From the NCBI RefSeq assembly GCF_032854445.1, contig NC_088295.1:5520501-5584500 (forward strand): 64,000 nucleotides of DNA. Reading direction: 5' to 3'. The first letter of the stretch is position 1; each line of letters begins with the position of its first letter. Shown in pieces: positions 35,400 through 45,735 of the stretch. The stretch comes from Liolophura sinensis (Eukaryota; Mollusca; Polyplacophora; Chitonida; Chitonidae). The notes under the pieces were generated by a model. The model saw nothing but the letters and a program-made list of their open reading frames with translations, searched no databases and was not told where the DNA came from. Position numbers and translations under genes: made by a program.

Positions 35400-36392
35400 C
35401 TGCTATATCGGTCCTTAATCCGTTCTCGGTTGGACTACTGCTGTGAAGCGTGTGACTCTGCCTGTAAGACACTTAAGGATGGGTTAGATTCGATTCAGTG
35501 CGCTGCGCTGCGGATTTGTACCGGGGGTATACGATCAACGCCACTAAACGTTATGCAGGTTTTCTGTAAGGAGTGGCCCTTGTACGTCCGTCGGCGTCAG
35601 CGCACTCTCCGATTCTCTCTCATCCTTAAGTCGTCCGCTAACAACTCTGCCTCTGCTGTCCTTCAACCTTCATTTTATGACTGCTTATATAATTTACAGG
35701 ACTTCCATACAGTGCCCTTCAGTCTAACATCCAAATCAATTTCTTCCTTACTACAATGTAATAATTTAAATCTTCAGTCATCTTTTATACCTCATTTCCC
35801 CCCGTGGAAGCTACATATACCATACACATCCACGGAACTTCATTCAAAAATCAGCAAATGTGACAACCCAGCAGTGTCTCTGTTGTGTACCAACGACCAC
35901 ATTCATTGTAATTGGTCACAATACCTTCAGATTTTTACAGATGCCTCGAAATACCCCGATTAGTGGGTGCATCCTTCACCATACCAGAATTGAAATTAAA
36001 TCGTTTAGATTATCTGACCTAGCTTCTGTTTTTACAGCTGAACTGACTGCCATTATATGTGCTTTAAACTTTCTGTTAGATTTAAAACCGGTCCGAGCTG
36101 TTATTTTTACAGACTCGTTGTCATTATTACAGGCCATCACCAACTATACCTGGAAAACATCTTCTAAAATTATATACCAGCTATTACATATATGTACTGA
36201 TCTTCATTTTATGGGTGTTTCAGTATCACTCGAATGGGTACCGGCTCATGTCGGCGTACCTGGCAATGAGTTGGCCGACAGCCTAGCTAAAGAAGCACTT
36301 TCATTTCCCCATATTTCTGTTCATGTTCCTTTATCTTTATCTGAATGCCTTAGTTTTATTACTCCCAAGTTTATTGACATCTACCAGCAAGA
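35400..36392 (+). pseudogene. LINE thumb/connection and RNase H domain
   Basis: After a TGA at 35373-35375, homology continues with LDYCCEACDSA and AALRICTGGIRSTPLN (35430-35963). A frame change then leads to an RNase H domain (about 35930-36300) with IFTDASKYPD, FTAELTAI, IFTDSLSLLQA and WVPAHVGVPGNELADSLAKEA. The catalytic D, E, D and D positions are kept. The frame is lost at 36392, where Polinton capsid sequence starts on the opposite strand. Confidence 0.88.
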
Positions 36393-36790
36393 CATGGTTT
36401 CCGGCAGTGGTTAGGCAAACCGCATCTCCAGGCGCAAATCACCTTTTTGCACTAGGTTTATTTGGTGATCGTCGTGGAGGTTGGGAGTCAAGTCGAAACA
36501 AAACAGCGTGTTGCCATCGTGGTGCAAAGGATGGCGTTTCCCTTGTCGTGAAACACTTTCCCCCTGTTGGTAAAGAGGTTTATGTACGTTCTAACGAAAT
36601 TCCCAGTCTCAAAGTCAGGTGTCAGGGGCGTGGCAGGAATTTGACGTCCGCCGACATGCAAGGCGACGAAGTTTGTGTAAAAGTGCTGGAAATGGAACGG
36701 GTTTTTAGCGTAGTTCCCATCAAAAGCCGCGTTGCTCACACAGCCCTAAAATAAACGTGTCGGTAAGCTGCCCAGAAAAACAGGTTTACT
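36393..36790 (-). pseudogene. Polinton major capsid protein, C-terminal part
   Basis: On the - strand from 36790 downward: FSGQLTDTFILGLC, then a frame change to KNPFHFQHFYTNFVALHVGG and LTPDFETGNFVRTYINLF, then CFDLTPNL and LRLEMRF before an in-frame TAA. These are second-jelly-roll blocks of the double jelly-roll capsid protein. The last residues expected in the family are lost at the junction with the LINE at 36392. The segment is separated from the rest of the gene (37234-38024) by a LINE tail. Confidence 0.85.
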
Positions 36791-37232
36791 AAAACGATTT
36801 CTCCAAATGCTCACTTATCTATTTTCCTTCCGCATTGCTCAAAACATATCTCAAATATTTTACTTTTTGGATCAAATGACCTATCTCTTGAGGACAATAA
36901 AACCATATTTTGTTCTGTGCACAACTTCATTCAAGATACTCGAAGATTTATCCATCGTACTCACCAAGTAGTTCAAACAAGCTCCTTTTAAGGTACAAAG
37001 TGCTAAGACTGAAACTCATTCTTAAATCTGTTATATAATCGGTACTTAATGAAGTATATGAGTGTGTGCAGTATTGGATGCCTATGTGTATTGTAAATAT
37101 TGTAAATATTTTATTCTTCACTATCAAGTTTTGATTATATAAATGTATGATGTATATAAGTTTGAGGAGACCCCCTAGTGACCCATGGGTTGTGGGATAT
37201 CCTCAGTAAACAAATAAAGAATTAAATTAAAA
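36791..37232 (+). mobile_element. 5'-truncated LINE tail inserted in the capsid gene
   Basis: It contains the last coding part of a LINE ORF2 (NDLSLEDNKTIFCSV, ending at a TAA near 36990), a 3' UTR and an A-rich end AATTAAATTAAAAA at 37219-37232. It is flanked by GGTTT on both sides (ending at 36790 and starting at 37233), a short target duplication, and capsid homology resumes exactly across it. About 80-90 residues normally between RNase H and this region are present in neither LINE piece, so this is not simply the end of the copy at 32800-36392. Confidence 0.75.
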
Positions 37233-37233
37233 A

Positions 37234-38024
37234 GGTTTTGTTTGGTGATGAGGGTGGGGCCTTTGGGTACAGAGAAATACTTGGTCAGCACGCGGTGGAT
37301 AGGGCACTGAGGGCTTTGGCCAACGCTTTTAAATGCCCCAGTTGAACAACACTGGTGACTTTGACCTTGCGCACAAAGATCAACACCTCCTCCAAGCGGG
37401 TCTTGTAGTCGGGAGCCTCCTAACCGGACATCAAGGCAAACGCGTCCTTGGCTGAGGTGAGACGGATGCAGACGGTCACGTTGTTCAGCAGGTGACGCCG
37501 TTGCAGGAACATGTCGCAGTGCAGGCGCCCCAGCATGTCAACGGACCGACTTTGAGCCGTGAGCTGCAGCCGTTCGTCAAACCCCATGTTGGTCTCATCC
37601 GTCGCGTCAAACTTCCCTGGAGTGTCCATGTACCACATGGCGGAGGACAGCTGGGTGTTCTTGTCCTTGGCACGGTACGGATACATGATGGTGGTCATGT
37701 ATCGATCAGGGAGACGTCGACCGTTCGCCATAGGGAATGCAGCCAAAGGTTAGTCGGAGCTACACGCTTGCCGTCCTCCACATGCTCTCCATCCCCGTCG
37801 AGGATTTCCGCCTTCACGTGCAACATGGTGTTGGCCAAGTCCATGTAAGTGTCACCGTCCGCGTTGGTGATGAGAAATTCCACGGGCCCCACATCGCTCA
37901 GGCTGGCGATGGGACTGTAGGCATCCCAGCGACCTTCTCGAACGCTATCGTCGGCAGGAGGTAAGGTCCACAAATCAAAGTCACTGCTGACCGACGGACA
38001 ACACTCGGAGTGGGGGAGAGCCAA
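37234..38024 (-). pseudogene. Polinton major capsid protein, N-terminal and middle part
   Basis: Double jelly-roll capsid protein that would form the virion shell. The N-terminal frame 38024-37695 carries GPVEFLITNADGDTYMDLAN and LWLHSLWRTVDVSL. A frame change leads to 37746-37420 with MYPYRAKDKNTQLSSAMWY, VDMLGRLHCDMFLQ and TVCIRLTSAKDAFALM. After a stop near 37416 homology continues (PDYKTRLEEVLIFVRKV) to TLITKQN at 37234. At least three disabling changes plus the LINE insertion. It lies directly downstream of the small hydrophobic ORF, in the usual Polinton morphogenesis cluster. Confidence 0.9.
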
Positions 38025-38160
38025 GGCGCTCGCTGAAAATATCCGGTGCGGAGCGGGGTTTGGTGCTTTGAGGTTGGCGGTGGAGCGTGCGTCTTCTGGG
38101 TCCTGTGTGCAGGTGACGAGTGGGAGCGGTGCGTCGGACCTTCCATTTTATAGACGTCCC

Positions 38161-38514
38161 TCACACCCCGTTCAGCTTGCCCCGCATCCTGCGCTGGGCG
38201 TAGCGACCGGCTTTGACCACCAGCTGCGCCCCCCCCCCCCCCTCCAGAGCTCGTCGTTTCAAAGCCTGGCTCACCAGCACTCCCTCGTCCAACACGTCGT
38301 CCATGGCTTTCAGTCCGGTACGTAACGCAGTTTTACTCAGCGCTTTCACAGCCGGCTTTAACAAGGGCTGCGCCATTTTGATTAAACTGCGAAGCAAGCC
38401 GTGACCGCGCAGTACAACCACACCCCGAAACACAAGTGATCCACCTCCGCCAGCTTGCTTTGTGTAATGGTCGATGTAGGATCGGTACATAGCGGGGTTG
38501 TCTACAGCAGTCAT
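38161..38514 (-). CDS. small Polinton virion-type protein, frame intact
   Basis: 117 residues with YIDHYTKQAGGG, a glycine-rich hydrophobic FRGVVVLRGHGLL segment, then a basic helix (LLKPAVKALSKTALRTGLKA). Similar small proteins with a GHG motif sit next to capsid genes in many Polintons and are thought to be virion or membrane-active components. I am not certain which named family this is. Its ATG (38514-38512) overlaps the TGA stop of the minor capsid frame as ATGA, suggesting once-coupled translation. It is the only virion-type ORF here without an obvious break. Confidence 0.65.
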   Translation of the reverse strand: MTAVDNPAMYRSYIDHYTKQAGGGGSLVFRGVVVLRGHGLLRSLIKMAQPLLKPAVKALSKTALRTGLKAMDDVLDEGVLVSQALKRRALEGGGGAQLVVKAGRYAQRRMRGKLNGV

Positions 38515-39261
38515 TGTAATGGTAAAGCGCGCCGCTGTCGAAAGTGAAGTGTCAGCACCACTTTACCACGTTCAAATGCGATGGGTTGACCCGTGTCGTC
38601 CCTAATGTCAATTTCCACCGTCGAGAAATGCTTGCACAGTACGGGCATGTTCCACGTGTTGGAAGATCTTGGAGATGTGCTGCCCCTTACTTCCCTTTCG
38701 TGGTGACCAGCCGCAGCAGCGGGACCAGCGTGTCTTCCACCACAGGTGGTTCGAAGATGTTCGTGTACACGTACAGGGTGGGTGTGGTAGTCTATAATTC
38801 CTCGCCGGCCCCATGAGCCAATCGTACGGTAAATTCATGAGCTGCTTCAGACTCGGGCTGAAACTGAGCCCAAGTTGTTTCCGAAACCAAAGGCTGTACT
38901 TCCGCTGCACATAATCGAAACTGAACGTCAAATCACTGGCGTGAGCCTTGAGTAAAGGGATGTGTGTGTGGGTCAACAAATCGGTCAGGCCCTGGGCGAG
39001 GTCTTTGGGTAAAGAATAATAGCCTGCTGGCAATGTTAGCTTATGCTAAGCGCGGTGCGGGCCCTCTTTGGAGTCTAAGACATACCACACTTCGTCTTGC
39101 CGCACGTTGAACCAGGTCCGGGGGCACTGAATTTCTACCAAACCACATTCCCAGTCACCAGTCAAATGCATGAGTTGTGGTAGTTGGGTGGTGAAATGCG
39201 TCCAAGTATTTCTGGGGAAGTAGTTGAGCGAGCTGTTACAGAGCAGCGTCACCTAAAACAT
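38511..39261 (-). pseudogene. Polinton minor capsid (penton) protein, broken
   Basis: ATG at 39261-39259 is followed by a TAG at the third codon. The body then reads TLLCNSSLNYFPRNTWTHF and WECGLVEIQCPRTWFNV (39252-39046), changes frame to LPKDLAQGLTDLL and FDYVQRKYSLWF (39033 on), and changes again to VYTNIFEPPVVEDTLVPLLR (about 38780-38700) and a final FERGKVVLTLHF before TGA at 38511-38513. This is the single jelly-roll minor capsid protein of Polintons, placed as usual beside the major capsid gene. At least four defects. Confidence 0.85.
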
Positions 39262-39489
39262 GTTGGTGAGGTGATCTCCTCCGGGCGGACTGACCGTTTT
39301 TCCATCTGGCGCAGGTAAATAATACGGACTCCACTTTAGCGGGGTTACGATGGCTGGAGACGGACGCAGTCCGGGTCGCCGCTGTTGTCCCTTGGGTCGG
39401 CGTGGTGTGGTGGTGGCCGTGATTTTGGCGATCGTGGTTTTGGTGGGAGGAGGAGGAGGAAGAGGACGAGAACAGGCGGGTAGAGACTG

Positions 39490-39955
39490 TGATGTGTTAG
39501 GGTTTTATTTCGTCTCGGCTTTTGTGTCCATCTTTTCCCGCACCCAATCATGCCAGCGATCGTGGTGTGATCGCTCGGTGTCGCCCCAGACCAGGGCAGC
39601 CTTTCCCCGTAAAGCGACTGGGACGCTGTCTAAAATCTCCCCCTCACTCAAACGACCGACAGGTTTGGCGATGTGTGGGTTCGTCGTCGGACTTGGCTCC
39701 TGCTCGGCTTGATATTGATCTTGAAACGCGCGGTAGCGTTGAAGGGTGTGGTGATACCGCTTTGTTTACTCATCGTCCGAGAGAGTCGTGTCGTGGAGGA
39801 TCGATGCCATCTCTTGGTCGAGCACGTTGAGGGCTTTAACAGTACTGAAAACGGGAGACGGTGTACGGGAGTGGTGACCGCGTAAGCGTATCTAAGAGCC
39901 GCGGCTCGACCAAGGCCATTTTCCTGGCGTACCTCCCACCAGCTATGCTCTTAAC
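39490..39955 (-). pseudogene. conserved Polinton ORF with KMALVEPRLLDTL block, broken
   Basis: On the - strand: YARKMALVEPRLLDTLTRSP (39925 downward), a frame change, LDQEMASILHDTTLSDDE and a stop, then YHHTLQRYRAFQDQYQAEQE and ILDSVPVALRGKAALVW, ending at a TAA near 39500. This order of blocks recurs in Polinton elements between the capsid genes and the ATPase. I know no assigned function. It overlaps the end of the ORF at 39960-40307 in another frame. Confidence 0.65.
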
Positions 39956-39959
39956 GACG

Positions 39960-40307
39960 CTAGCGATGAGGGGTGCGGCGGCGGTGATAAGGGGTGCCGG
40001 GGGGCAGCATTGGAAGGAAACCACCACGTTGAACAATCCGTCCTTTCTTATGTAGGAGAACACTTTTCTCGACCAAGGTGCGAAGACCCGTCTTGTGCCG
40101 CTGTAACTTCCCCTTCTGTGCCGGCGATAGTGGAACGTTTCCATTTAACACATTCTTGGCACATTCACACAAGCACCGAAGTAAACCCGCATCATTACCG
40201 CGCAGCAAGGCGCGCCGAATGGCAGGGGTGGATCGAGCCAGCAGGGACAGCAAGGTACTGTAACGATGGAGCCGGCGTGACATCGCTGGTGGTTGACGTG
40301 GAAACAA
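39960..40307 (-). CDS. conserved Polinton small basic ORF with GGFLP motif
   Basis: 115 residues: a helical LHRYSTLLSLLARSTPAIRR segment, LLRCLCECAKNVLNGNVPLS, a basic QKGKLQRHKTGLRTL stretch and RIVQRGGFLPML near the end. The frame then shifts. The combination NVLxGNxPLS, basic helix and QRGGFL recurs in Polinton genomes. It is probably a nucleic-acid-binding or core-like virion component, but this is inference. The start MFPRQPP is not checked by any family alignment. Confidence 0.6.
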   Translation of the reverse strand: MFPRQPPAMSRRLHRYSTLLSLLARSTPAIRRALLRGNDAGLLRCLCECAKNVLNGNVPLSPAQKGKLQRHKTGLRTLVEKSVLLHKKGRIVQRGGFLPMLPPGTPYHRRRTPHR

Positions 40308-40334
40308 CTGATTCGGCAGATCGTGCGTACGAAG

Positions 40335-40948
40335 TTTTACGACTTGGGGAGGTAGGCGGGCTGAATCTTCCGGGGGAAGATGTAGGTGCGATGTCGCAGG
40401 TGGTTGGGTGTGGCTTGCTTGAAATCCACCAGCAAATACCCGTGAGGTTCGGCGGTGGCATCCTCAAACGCCTTGCGCACGTACTGCGTCCGCCCTGGAG
40501 CCATCTGTTTAGCGATCGTGGTATTTTGAGACGCGTCTCGCGGATTTTTGAACAACACCAAGTAGTGTGCGTTCAAAACTGATGGTGCGATGTTTTTTTT
40601 AACAAGTTCTGCACGATGTACACCATGCTGATATTGCGGTGGTGGCTGCCTTTGGTAAGGAGTTTTGTCACGCGTTCGTCCGCTTCGGCCATCAAATCGT
40701 CCACGACGACTAACGTCCGCTCCCCCCGGGTCGAAAGCCGACGGGCTGGGCACACCTTCTTCAAAACGAAAGTTGCGTAACGTAGTGAACAACGGTTGCC
40801 ACTCCCCGTAACACCAGACGGCGCGTTGCGGGGGTGGGTAAATGAGAGCTTGAGCGTGCTCCAACAACCATTTCACAAACACGGACTTTCCACACCCCGT
40901 CGGTTCGCTGACGATGGAGGTAAACGGATGCTCCCATCGAGTATCCAT
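40335..40948 (-). pseudogene. Polinton genome-packaging ATPase (FtsK/HerA, A32-like), frameshifted
   Basis: The frame 40948-40337 begins MDTRWEHPFTSIVSEPTGCGKS with Walker A (xPTGCGKS, residues about 14-21). A frame change leads to 40764-40573, where LVVVDDLMAE is Walker B and RNISMVYIVQNLL the following strand. The first frame resumes with NAHYLVLFKNPRDASQ and a C-terminal HGYLLVDFKQATP. Both ATP-binding motifs are intact as sequence but lie in different frames. It lies 20 bases downstream of the integrase stop, as part of the same - strand gene row. Confidence 0.9.
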
Positions 40949-40968
40949 GGATAGGGAAGCTGGGTGAG

Positions 40969-41742
40969 TCAGTTCGGCTGGTCGTACGGGTGAGGGTGAG
41001 GGACAGTGCGGGAGCCCGCTGCGGTCACCGCCGCCATCGCCGCGGGCGAAGAATAGACGGGTGTCGAAACGGTGATGGGTACCGAAGTGTTGTTAGGGAG
41101 CGACGGTCGGTGACGCTGGCGGAGTTCGGGTAAACTGGGGAATCCCAGTTCAACCGGGGGGTGATGGCTGGGTCCGTGGACGCGTCCTGCTCGGGGGTAA
41201 ACGCCGTCTGCCGCGGCCGTCACCGGTTGCAGTTCGGTCTCGTAAAACGTCCCACGCAACCGTTCCCCGTTCAAATCCTCCAGTGTGTACACGACAGGCT
41301 GACGAGGGTGGGTGCGGGCGATGCGGAACATTTCCGTGCTCCAATTCGGGAGGTACGATTTTTCGAATTTCCCTTTCACTTTACTTATATGCACGAGATC
41401 GCCGGCGCGATAACGGTACACCGATCCTTTGGATGTGGATGGACTACAAAGCTTAACGCACTTCTTTCTGGTTCTGGGTGGTGACGTCGATGGGGGCCCG
41501 CCGTATACTCCGGTGATATGCTCGATTGTAACCGCGGACCAGCACCGGTAAGGCGTCCAGGTACCGCCGAGTAGTGTGAGCGGTGAAATATTTGTACATG
41601 CGTCCAAAGTACGGTTAAACCGTTCTACCACAGACGCTTTGGTTTCGTCAAAAGTGTGAAAGAAAAACACCCTTGTGTCCTTTAAAAATGCTTGGAACGG
41701 TCTGTTCAGAAACTCTTTGCCCGCGTCAGTTTGTAGGTACAA
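40969..41742 (-). pseudogene. Polinton integrase, 5'-truncated
   Basis: Retrovirus-type (rve) integrase that inserts the element. Only the C-terminal half is present: LQTDAGKEFLN with the second catalytic Asp (residue about 6), VERFNRTLDA with the catalytic Glu (about 40), then the chromo-like end domain with YRAGDLVHISKVKGKFEKSY and YTLEDLNGERLRGTFYETEL (to about 175). A Pro/Thr-rich tail of about 80 residues follows. The zinc-binding domain and first catalytic Asp are missing because the frame meets a (TA)n tract at 41744, which marks the right edge of the surviving element. Confidence 0.9.
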
Positions 41743-41743
41743 C

Positions 41744-43078
41744 AGTATATATATATATAACAGGCAGGTATATAGGCCTATAGATATGCTCTTATTTTAG
41801 CGAGCTAAATGATCTCCCTTCTTATCTGACATTCTGACATTTACCTTGTCAGCTGACCGTCTACTGCCCGAATGAATGTCAGAAATATAAAATGTGGAGG
41901 TAGTACATTTAACGTTGTTGAATGAAGATGTTCGATGCACAATTAACACCGAACACTCGATCTACATCAATAAACAAAGAATTCAGGAGTAGGCCTACAT
42001 GTACATAGTGAATTTTGTAACAGCAGAGGTTTCAGCAAACCGTAAAGGTTAATTTCATGTTACTTGTCGTGATAATGATAACGGTACAGTTATCAAACGT
42101 TGACCTGTATGCCTATCCTGCATGTTAATTGCGGATGATACCTTGCATGTCGTTCCAAAACATAGTACTTATTGTGGATATAGCTTATAAAATAATGTTG
42201 TATTAAGCCAGCTTCTCCAGTTATTGTCTTTCACTGCTTAAGTCTTTAATGCAGATAAACATTGCATGATATAATTTTGGAAATAAGGTGTCGTGATGTA
42301 GGCCTTGCTGGGGTCAGAAAGTTATAGTATAACGGTGGTTATCTCCCTTGCTGATACCATCGCTTGTATTGGTGTGAGGTTTTAACGTGGGATATGTGGC
42401 CAAAACTGAGCGATTGACTTTGGCATTAAACTTTGAGGTAGGCTGTCAAATTAAGACTTGTGTGGTTTCAAAAGTAACAGTGTGTAAGTTTTAAGTAACC
42501 TGAACAGACTTGTCCACCCAATCTGATCACTAAGTTCAGTCGTTGTTCTGACAGGACAGGTTTTCACTCCCTAAATATATTCACTCTACATTTTTTTTAT
42601 TGATACTTCGACGTTTAACTCGTTGAGCTAGAACAGAACAACAGACTGCTGTGGAACAACAGACTGCTACTGTTCTACTATTTGCATCGGACTTATGATC
42701 CTTTCAAAATAGAAAATGATATCATAACAATATTTTCCAGCGTGGTCTTGTCTCACGTGTGCTTGTGCAATGATTTCCCGGAAGTCCGTTTCCGGGACTG
42801 ACCAGATTTGTCGTGGACATTTACAACAAGGCTGGGTCAGTACACCTGACAAGAGTATATATTCGATACTGAGTCTACATCCACCTATTATCACAGGACA
42901 GAAGATTTAGTGGAGAGTCAAGTCCATGTATCTTGTGTCTTATCGGCACACGTTATAAGGTAACAAACACAGGGAATTAACCATTTTCAAGTTTAATTAT
43001 TTCTAACCTTGTTCAGTAAAATTAAATGTTTAGGGTTGATTGTAGCAATATTTAACTGTGGCCGTCTACTAGCAGATC
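41744..43078. other. no gene recognised
   Basis: AT-rich DNA between the Polinton edge and the ADPRM gene. It may hold the 5' exon and promoter of ADPRM. AACAACAGACTGCT occurs twice near 42638-42668. Nothing else seen. Confidence 0.4.
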
Positions 43079-43192
43079 ATTCCCCTGGGCTCTGCCCGGT
43101 TTCCTCCCATCTTAATGCTGCCCGCTGTTGTATAAGTGAAATATTCTTGAGTACAGTGTAAAACACCAATCGAATAAATAAATCAAATACTG
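43079..43192 (+). mobile_element. SINE 3' fragment
   Basis: CCTGGGCTCTGCCCGGTTTC, then TGTATAAGTGAAATATTCTT and GTGTAAAACACCAATCGAAT followed by AAATAAAT. Same 3' core as 50385-50509. It is 5' truncated. Confidence 0.85.
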
Positions 43193-43667
43193 TCAGATCA
43201 TCAGATGTCACCACAGTCGTCTACTAGTTTGAACTACATGTAATTTCTTGTGCAGTTCTAGGGCAGATACATATCTTAAAGTATTGGCACCAGAATTATT
43301 CTGGTTGTTCAAGGAAGTTCTGTCTACAGTTTAACGTCAAAGTTTCTAGTGGTACCGTCTCAATTGGCCCTGGATTCTCTACATATCATAATTAATACAA
43401 TATGCTAATTCTGCCTTCTCCTTGATAGCACTATTAAATTAGGCTTCATCAGAGTCTTTAAACTGTTCGTTAACACTACATCTCTGTACAGCTTGTCATT
43501 CAGTAATTTAATTCTATGAAAATCAACATCGTATCTGTCTATATATGATATAAATTATAATGCTTATTGTTAGTAAAAGCCTTTGTCACATAGCCCTACA
43601 ATGTAGAACTGTTTCGTTTTCGTCTTTCAGGATTGATATTTACATCGCAGACATCTTGGAGAGAGGA

Positions 43668-45133
43668 ATGATGGACTGTACAAATAGACCAGTACTCTCC
43701 TTTGGTGTTATCGCTGATGTACAATATGCTGACATGGAAGATGGTTACAATTTCTCTAGGACAAGGAAGCGTTACTATAGAAATGCTGTGAACCTCCTAA
43801 GAGAAGCAATCTCTTGCTGGAAAAACCGTGACTCGCCCGTTAAGTTTGTCTTACAGCTGGGAGATATCATTGATGGGTTTAATAGGTCTCGGGGTTCAGG
43901 GTCTGATATAGCTCTGCAGACGGTCATGCGAGAGCTTGACTCCCTGCAAGCACCTGTGTACCATAACTGGGGAAACCATGACTTCTATAACTTTTCACGT
44001 CAGTATTTGATGAACTCTGTTCTGTTCTCAGGGCATCTGACTGACTGCAGTTCTGTACCAAACTGCGCATATTACACTATCCATCCTTGTCCCAAACTGA
44101 TGATCGTGAGTCTTGATTGTTATGATGTCAGTGCTTTAGGGTATGAAGAGTCAGACACCAAATACCAACAAGCTATGGAGATCTTGACCCAGAAAAACCC
44201 TAACCCAGAAAAGAATGACCCCAGGGGTTTAGAGGGTGACCAGAGGCGATTTGTGAAGTTTAATGGTGGTGTGGGTGAAGACCAGTTAGATTGGCTGGAG
44301 AAGAAGCTGTTGCAGGCTCAGGCAGAGGAAGTCAATGTTATAGTCATGGGTTAGTTTATATTGTTATCATAACCAGTTAATTTCTGAACTCTGTCCTACA
44401 ACATGAAAGAAAGAAGTCAATTAATGCACAGATGGAAAGAAAGATAATATAACTAAGTTCCCTTTAGCTATAGCAATATATAACATAAAGGATAATACCA
44501 GAATACATGTGCTCTCATATGAATATTATCTATTGTGGTTGATGAACTTTTATATTGAGCCATTATAGTTGTCACACAATGATGTCAATGAATCATTGGC
44601 ATTGTAGCACAACTATAGCAGTAAGCATCAGTTCTAGAACCTCTGGTATACCTTGGATATGTAACATTCACAAATAATGAAAACAGTGTGGGAAGTTCTT
44701 AACTTAGACCAGTGGTAGTGCAGTCTGTATCAGATATTTTCGTTTGGTCATGTTGTCTTTGAAAACCTACTATTCATTCACATCCAACAGTGTATCATGG
44801 TATGACTTTTGTATATTTATTGTTTCAGGCCATACACCGGTGTTGGCCTCATCAGCTGATTGGCTGGACCTCCTGTGGAACTATGAGGAGTTGTTGGCTA
44901 TACTCGGGCGATACAAGGACTGTGTTGTGTGTTATCTGGCAGGTCATGATCACACAGGAGGGCATGACACTGACGAGCATGGCATCCTGCACATCACTAT
45001 GCCAGGGGTGATCGAGACGGCACCAGGAACTAACGCATACAGCACTGTGGATGTGTACCGTAATAAACTGTCAATCTTAGGAGAAGGCACAGCTGAAAGT
45101 TTTCATATTAACCTCAAATTTACTTTAACATGA
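43668..45133 (+). CDS. ADPRM: manganese-dependent ADP-ribose/CDP-alcohol diphosphatase, two coding exons
   Basis: Hydrolyses ADP-ribose and CDP-alcohols in the cytosol as a calcineurin-like metallophosphoesterase. Coding exons are 43668-44349 and 44829-45133. The acceptor CGTCTTTCAG (to 43630) precedes the first, the donor is G|GTTAGT, and the second acceptor is TTGTTTCAG. Phase 1 joins to a Gly codon before HTPV. The product is 328 residues, close to vertebrate ADPRM. Metal-site motifs in order: GVIADVQYAD (13-22), LQLGDIIDG, WGNHDFYNF, then GHTPV at the exon junction and AGHDHTGGHD. Family signatures QFVKFNGG-like (RFVKFNGGVG) and VIETAPG are also present. ATG 43668 is the first in-frame start after the acceptor; a second ATG follows directly. 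Upstream exon(s) would be non-coding. Confidence 0.93.
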
Positions 45134-45486
45134 AAAATGTGTGAAGTTTACTGTAACTAGACTGTGATAATGATTAAATAGTTATTTTTTTATCACTGAC
45201 ATATTGGTTAATTGCCGTGCAAGGTACAGTCTGAATCAGAACATGTTGCACTTTTATTTTTGGGGTTTGTAGTGAGGCAACAAAACACATCATCCAAAAA
45301 AAACTAGAGACCTCACTTGGGTTGATATGGACAATCAAATACATCTTCATGTTGCTGGAACACAGCCATTTGTTCTGTGTTCCAAACCTAATTCATGGGA
45401 CAGGCTCACATTTGGTATTCAGTATTGTTGGCTGTTGTTTGAGCAGCTAACCAGCCCTTTCCAATGAGGCTGAAGTTTTGAATCTG

Positions 45487-45735
45487 TCTGTTGTCTGATG
45501 AAGGACAGGGTTTACTCTTGCTCTTGTCTGACGAAGGACAGGGTTTACTCATGTCTGGCGAAGGACAGGGTTTACTCTTGTCTGGTGAAGGACAGGGTTT
45601 ACTCTTGCTCTTGCCTGACGAAGGACAGGGTTTACTCTTGTCTGACGAAGGACAGGGTTTACTCTTGTCTGGTGAAGGACAGGGTGTGCTCTTGCTCTTG
45701 TCTTACAAAGGACAGGTTTTACTCTCGCTACAAAG
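45487..45735. repeat. 27/33-bp minisatellite
   Basis: About eight copies of TCTGACGAAGGACAGGGTTT plus ACTCTTG (27 bp), some with an extra CTCTTG. It lies between the ADPRM stop and TYW3. It is open in three frames only because the unit is a multiple of three. Confidence 0.92.

Larger units (their letters stand above)
32800..36392 (+). mobile_element. non-LTR retrotransposon (APE-RT-RNase H), 3' truncated
   Basis: A LINE of the group with an apurinic-type endonuclease and a C-terminal RNase H, probably I/Nimb-like. It starts where polymerase homology stops and ends within sequence after RNase H, where capsid homology begins. The order of domains is normal, but the reading frame is broken in several places. 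The 3' UTR and tail are missing from this copy. A related tail lies separately at 36791-37232. Confidence 0.85.
28300..41745. mobile_element. decayed Polinton/Maverick element with nested insertions
   Basis: The interval contains the hallmark Polinton genes: protein-primed DNA polymerase B on the + strand and, on the - strand, major capsid, minor capsid, packaging ATPase and a retroviral-type integrase at the right edge. All inward-facing genes are interrupted by stops and frameshifts. Boundaries are approximate. On the left I use the start of the GCGCCAAAAC-rich repeats; on the right the integrase frame runs into a short (TA)n at 41744. No terminal inverted repeat pair and no 6-bp target duplication were found, so at least one end has been lost. 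An adenain-type protease was not detected. Confidence 0.9.

Noticed and set aside
32800-37232. One continuous LINE
   Set aside because: Capsid sequence on the opposite strand interrupts it at 36393-36790, and about 80-90 residues normally between RNase H and the tail are absent, so two pieces are more likely.
39345-39712. 120-residue + strand frame with a hydrophobic segment
   Set aside because: Antisense to conserved Polinton blocks on the - strand; looks like a signal peptide only by chance.
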